DNA of 64,000 nucleotides from Rhodoligotrophos defluvii (GTDB taxonomy: Bacteria; Pseudomonadota; Alphaproteobacteria; Rhizobiales; Im1), in contig NZ_SZZM01000001.1 of NCBI RefSeq assembly GCF_005281615.1, positions 517,227 through 581,226 on the forward strand, in the 5' to 3' direction. Shown piece by piece: positions 61,499 to 64,000 of this stretch (position 1 is its first letter; the number at the start of each line of letters is the position of its first letter). Under the pieces are notes generated by a model that ran no database searches, was not told the DNA's origin, and was given only the letters and a program-made list of their open reading frames with translations. A program made the position numbers and the translations under genes.

Positions 61499-62881
61499 TC
61501 AGCCCGCCGCCGGCAAGCGCAGCACCACGAGCAGGCCGCCAAGAGGAGATGTCTCGAGGCTGAGGCTGCCGCCATACATGCCGGCCGCCTCCGAGACAAT
61601 GGAAAGGCCAAGGCCGGAGCCGGGCTTGGTTTCATCCAGCCGGTAGCCGCGCTTGAGGGCATCGGCGCGGCGTTCGGGCGGCAGGCCCGGTCCGTCGTCA
61701 TGCACCTCGACGAGAAGCCAATTGCCGCGCTCGCCCGAGCGCGGCGGCAGCGGGAAAGCCTTCACTGCGATCGCCGAGCGGGTCCACTTGAACGCATTGT
61801 CCAGCAGGTTGCCGATCATCTCCTCGAGATCCTGTCGCTCGCCGCGGAACCTGAGGGACTTCGGGCAGTCGACCTTCACATCGATCGTGCGGTCGGCATT
61901 GATCCGGTGCAGCGTCCTGACCAGCGCCTCGATCACCGGTGCGATCTCGGTCACCGCCCCCAGGCTTTGGGCGCGAGCGGCCAGCCGCGCCCGGTCGAGA
62001 TAGAGGTTCACCTGGTCGCGCATCACGCCGAGCTGTTCCAGCACCTTGGCCGAGAGCGGGCCGGGCGTGGCATTGGCCTCGTTGGTCATCACGCTGAGCG
62101 GTGTCTTGAGCGCATGGGCAAGATTGCCGACCTGGGTGCGGGCGCGCTCGATCACCTCGGTGTTCGACTGGATCAGGGCATTCAGCTCCTGGGCAATATC
62201 CTGGATCTCCACGGGAAATGAGCCGGTAATGCGGTTGGCGAAGCCGGCGCGTATGGCGCCGATCTCGCCTTGCAGCTTGCGCATCGGCCGCAGGCCGTAG
62301 CGGACCTGCACGAAAATGGCGGCCACCAGCCCTAACCCGAGCAGGCTCAACACCAGCACGAGCGTGTTGGTGAAGGCGGAGATTTCGCTGCGCAATTCGT
62401 CGAAATTACCGGCAACGACAAAGGAATAAGGCTCGTCCGAGCCGAACAGCCGGTACCGCTGCTCGATCGCGCGCAGCCGGTGCCCGTCCGCATCGCTGAG
62501 ATAGAAACGGGCAAGCCCGTTTTCATCGCGCTGGTCGAGGGCGCCGGGCGGGATTTCCAGGCGCTGTTCGAGGAGGGAATCGGAGGGCAGGCTCTGCTCG
62601 GGATTGTTGACGGCGCTGACTTGCCAATACCAGCCGGAAAGCGGCAGGCCGAAGCGGCTGTCGGCGAGCGTCTCACGCAGGGTGAGCTTGCCGTCTTCGG
62701 TCAGCTCGACGGAGGCCAGCAGCCCGTCGAGCACGGCTTGCAGGCGGGCGTCGAAGTTCCGTTCGACCGCGTTCTGGAACAGCGATTGCAGGAGGATGCC
62801 GGCGGCGAGAATGATGATGAGGCTGACCAGGGCCGCCGAGGCGATGAGGCGGAAGGTCAGCGAGTTCAGGCGCATCGCCAT
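61499..62881 (-). CDS. feuQ: Sensor histidine kinase, FeuQ/PhoQ type
   Basis: 460 residues. Transmembrane helices at about 10-33 and 170-192 flank a periplasmic sensor domain. HAMP (YGLRPMRKLQGEIGAIR), H-box VGNLAHALKTPLSVM, N-box MIGNLLDNAFKWT, D-box HDDGPGLP, G-box GSGLGLSIV. Partner of the regulator 39 bp upstream. In Sinorhizobium the FeuPQ system governs envelope and osmotic responses. Confidence 0.88.
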   Translation of the reverse strand: MAMRLNSLTFRLIASAALVSLIIILAAGILLQSLFQNAVERNFDARLQAVLDGLLASVELTEDGKLTLRETLADSRFGLPLSGWYWQVSAVNNPEQSLPSDSLLEQRLEIPPGALDQRDENGLARFYLSDADGHRLRAIEQRYRLFGSDEPYSFVVAGNFDELRSEISAFTNTLVLVLSLLGLGLVAAIFVQVRYGLRPMRKLQGEIGAIRAGFANRITGSFPVEIQDIAQELNALIQSNTEVIERARTQVGNLAHALKTPLSVMTNEANATPGPLSAKVLEQLGVMRDQVNLYLDRARLAARAQSLGAVTEIAPVIEALVRTLHRINADRTIDVKVDCPKSLRFRGERQDLEEMIGNLLDNAFKWTRSAIAVKAFPLPPRSGERGNWLLVEVHDDGPGLPPERRADALKRGYRLDETKPGSGLGLSIVSEAAGMYGGSLSLETSPLGGLLVVLRLPAAG

Positions 62882-62920
62882 CGGCGATCCGCGCCCGTGC
62901 CCTTGTCCCGCGAAGGCGTG

Positions 62921-63592
62921 CTAAACGGCATTGTCCGGCTCTGCCAGGCAATAGCCGAGCCCGCGGACGGTCCTGATCATATCGGTGCCGATCTTCTTGC
63001 GCAGCCGGCCGACAAACACCTCGATGGTGTTGGAGTCGCGGTCGAAGTCCTGGTCATAGAGGTGCTCGACCAGCTCCGTGCGCGACACCACCCTGCCCTT
63101 GTGATGCATGAGGTAGGCGAGCAGGCGGTATTCGAGGGAGGTTACCTTCACCGGGTTGCCGTTCACGATCACCCGGGCGCCACGGGTGTCGACCGTCAAA
63201 GGCCCGCAGGTGATCTCGTCAGTGGCGTGGCCGGCATTGCGTCTGAGCAGCGCCCGGATGCGGGCCAGCACCTCTTCCATGTGGAACGGCTTGGCGACAT
63301 AGTCGTCGGCGCCGGCATCGAAGCCGGCGACTTTGTCGCTCCAGCGGTCGCGCGCCGTGAGGATGAGCACGGGCATGTTGCGCCCGTCGCGGCGCCATTT
63401 CTCCAGCACGCTCACCCCGTCGAGCACCGGCAGCCCGAGATCCAGCACCACGGCGTCGTAAGGCTCGTTGTCGCCGAGGTAATGTCCTTCCTCGCCATCG
63501 GCGGCGGAGTCGACCGCGTAGCCGGCATCGCTCAGCGCCATCACCAGCTGTCGGTTGAGATCGGGATCATCCTCTACGACCAGTAGTCTCAT
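62921..63592 (-). CDS. feuP: OmpR-family response regulator, FeuP type
   Basis: 223 residues from ATG 63592 (13 upstream codons of the frame overlap nothing useful). Receiver with Asp in AVVLDLGLPVLDG and Lys in AKPFHMEEV. DNA-binding domain with TRTELVEHLYDQDFDRDSN and FVGRLRKKIG. These segments closely match rhizobial FeuP as I remember it. Forms an operon with the PepSY protein before it and feuQ after it. Confidence 0.9.
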   Translation of the reverse strand: MRLLVVEDDPDLNRQLVMALSDAGYAVDSAADGEEGHYLGDNEPYDAVVLDLGLPVLDGVSVLEKWRRDGRNMPVLILTARDRWSDKVAGFDAGADDYVAKPFHMEEVLARIRALLRRNAGHATDEITCGPLTVDTRGARVIVNGNPVKVTSLEYRLLAYLMHHKGRVVSRTELVEHLYDQDFDRDSNTIEVFVGRLRKKIGTDMIRTVRGLGYCLAEPDNAV

Positions 63593-63596
63593 CTGC

Positions 63597-64000
63597 TCAG
63601 TAACCCAAAACCTGCCCTGTGCGGGCGTCAATCACCACCACACGGATTTGCGAGTCGTCGCGGAGCTTCACAAGATAAACCGGCGCGCCGCGCTTCGAAA
63701 GCCGTACATCGAGCAGCTTGCCGGGTACAGCCTTCTGCGCGGCGCGGGCGGCGACATATTTGGAGATGAGGGGCTCGCCGCCGCCCTGGCCGAACATATC
63801 CGCAGGCCGACCGCCCGGATTTGGCGGCAGGCGCTGAGGACCCCCCGGCGGCGGAGCAACGGGGGGCAGCCCGGGCAAGGGCTGCGGCAGCACGATCAGG
63901 CCGGGGCTGCGGGGTGGACGCGTCCCAGGGGGTGGCGGTGCCGGTGGGCGCATGGCGCGCGGCGAGGGTGCCGGCGCGGCGTCCATGGCCGGCCGGGCGG
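63597..64000 (-). CDS. PepSY-like periplasmic protein, 5' end outside window
   Basis: The frame is open past ATG 63986 to the window end, so the N-terminus, with a probable signal peptide, is missing. The visible part starts with a Pro/Arg-rich linker (about 60 residues) and ends in a PepSY-like domain (KYVAARAAQKAVPGKLLDV, VYLVKLRDDSQIRVVVIDA). Stops 4 bp before feuP. Its position matches FeuN, the small periplasmic modulator of FeuQ in rhizobia; equivalence is inference. Confidence 0.75.
   Translation of the reverse strand, partial: ARPAMDAAPAPSPRAMRPPAPPPPGTRPPRSPGLIVLPQPLPGLPPVAPPPGGPQRLPPNPGGRPADMFGQGGGEPLISKYVAARAAQKAVPGKLLDVRLSKRGAPVYLVKLRDDSQIRVVVIDARTGQVLGY

Overview
The window is a high-GC stretch of an alphaproteobacterial chromosome, most likely Hyphomicrobiales (Rhizobiales). 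The evidence is the family content and order: GcrA and GapR relatives, a ccmIEFH (cycHJKL-type) block followed by degP, an OmpR-type two-component pair and glnE, and a FeuP/FeuQ-type two-component system. The genus cannot be fixed from the sequence.

Region 1-10.9 kb is the right end of an integrated phage-like element. A leftward early operon runs off the left edge: a Cro-like regulator, a second regulator, a cupin-like protein, a GcrA homologue, a small protein, a DNA methyltransferase, a zinc-ribbon-like protein and a primase-polymerase whose 3' end lies outside the window. A rightward arm holds XRE regulators, several small unknown genes, a GapR protein with a histone-H1-like tail, SSB, a small winged-helix or excisionase-like gene and a tyrosine integrase. 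The integrase faces the 3' end of a tRNA-Asp(GTC), the probable attachment site. No capsid, tail or lysis genes are present, so the structural genes, if any, lie to the left. A 14-bp palindromic operator occurs twice, in opposite orientations.

From 11 kb onward the content is chromosomal. It begins with small envelope proteins (SPW-repeat protein, COG4315 protein, a 47-residue membrane protein), a branched-chain-amino-acid-type ABC importer (liv order K-H-M-G-F), a copper-linked pair (DUF2946-like and PCuAC chaperone), a class A beta-lactamase, and a VOC plus DUF899 pair divergent from a MarR regulator. DUF72 and sulfotransferase genes follow. The zinc region (24.5-32.1 kb) contains a ZnuD-like TonB receptor divergent from a COG0523 GTPase, then a 43-residue membrane protein, znuC, znuB, znuA and a NicO-type permease. 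Two Zur-like boxes fit one regulon, and three of the proteins carry histidine-rich loops.

The 32-48 kb part holds redox and repair genes (HxlR regulator, FMN reductase, YcaQ-type glycosylase), a DUF992 protein, PepN, a PAS sensor kinase, GlnE, a two-component pair and DegP. Next come the cytochrome c maturation genes ccmIEFH, then sarcosine oxidase soxBDAG with a MetF-like reductase and a GbdR-type regulator. Together these fit demethylation of sarcosine/glycine betaine and handling of the one-carbon unit. The window ends with a FeuNPQ-like operon that runs off the right edge.

A dispersed family of REP-like hairpin elements occurs in at least six intergenic places. Their ends are constant (CGTCAT...ATCCAGGG) while the stems differ but remain paired. 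They mostly sit between convergent genes. One related hairpin abuts the ribosome binding site of pepN, whose best-placed start codon is ACG.
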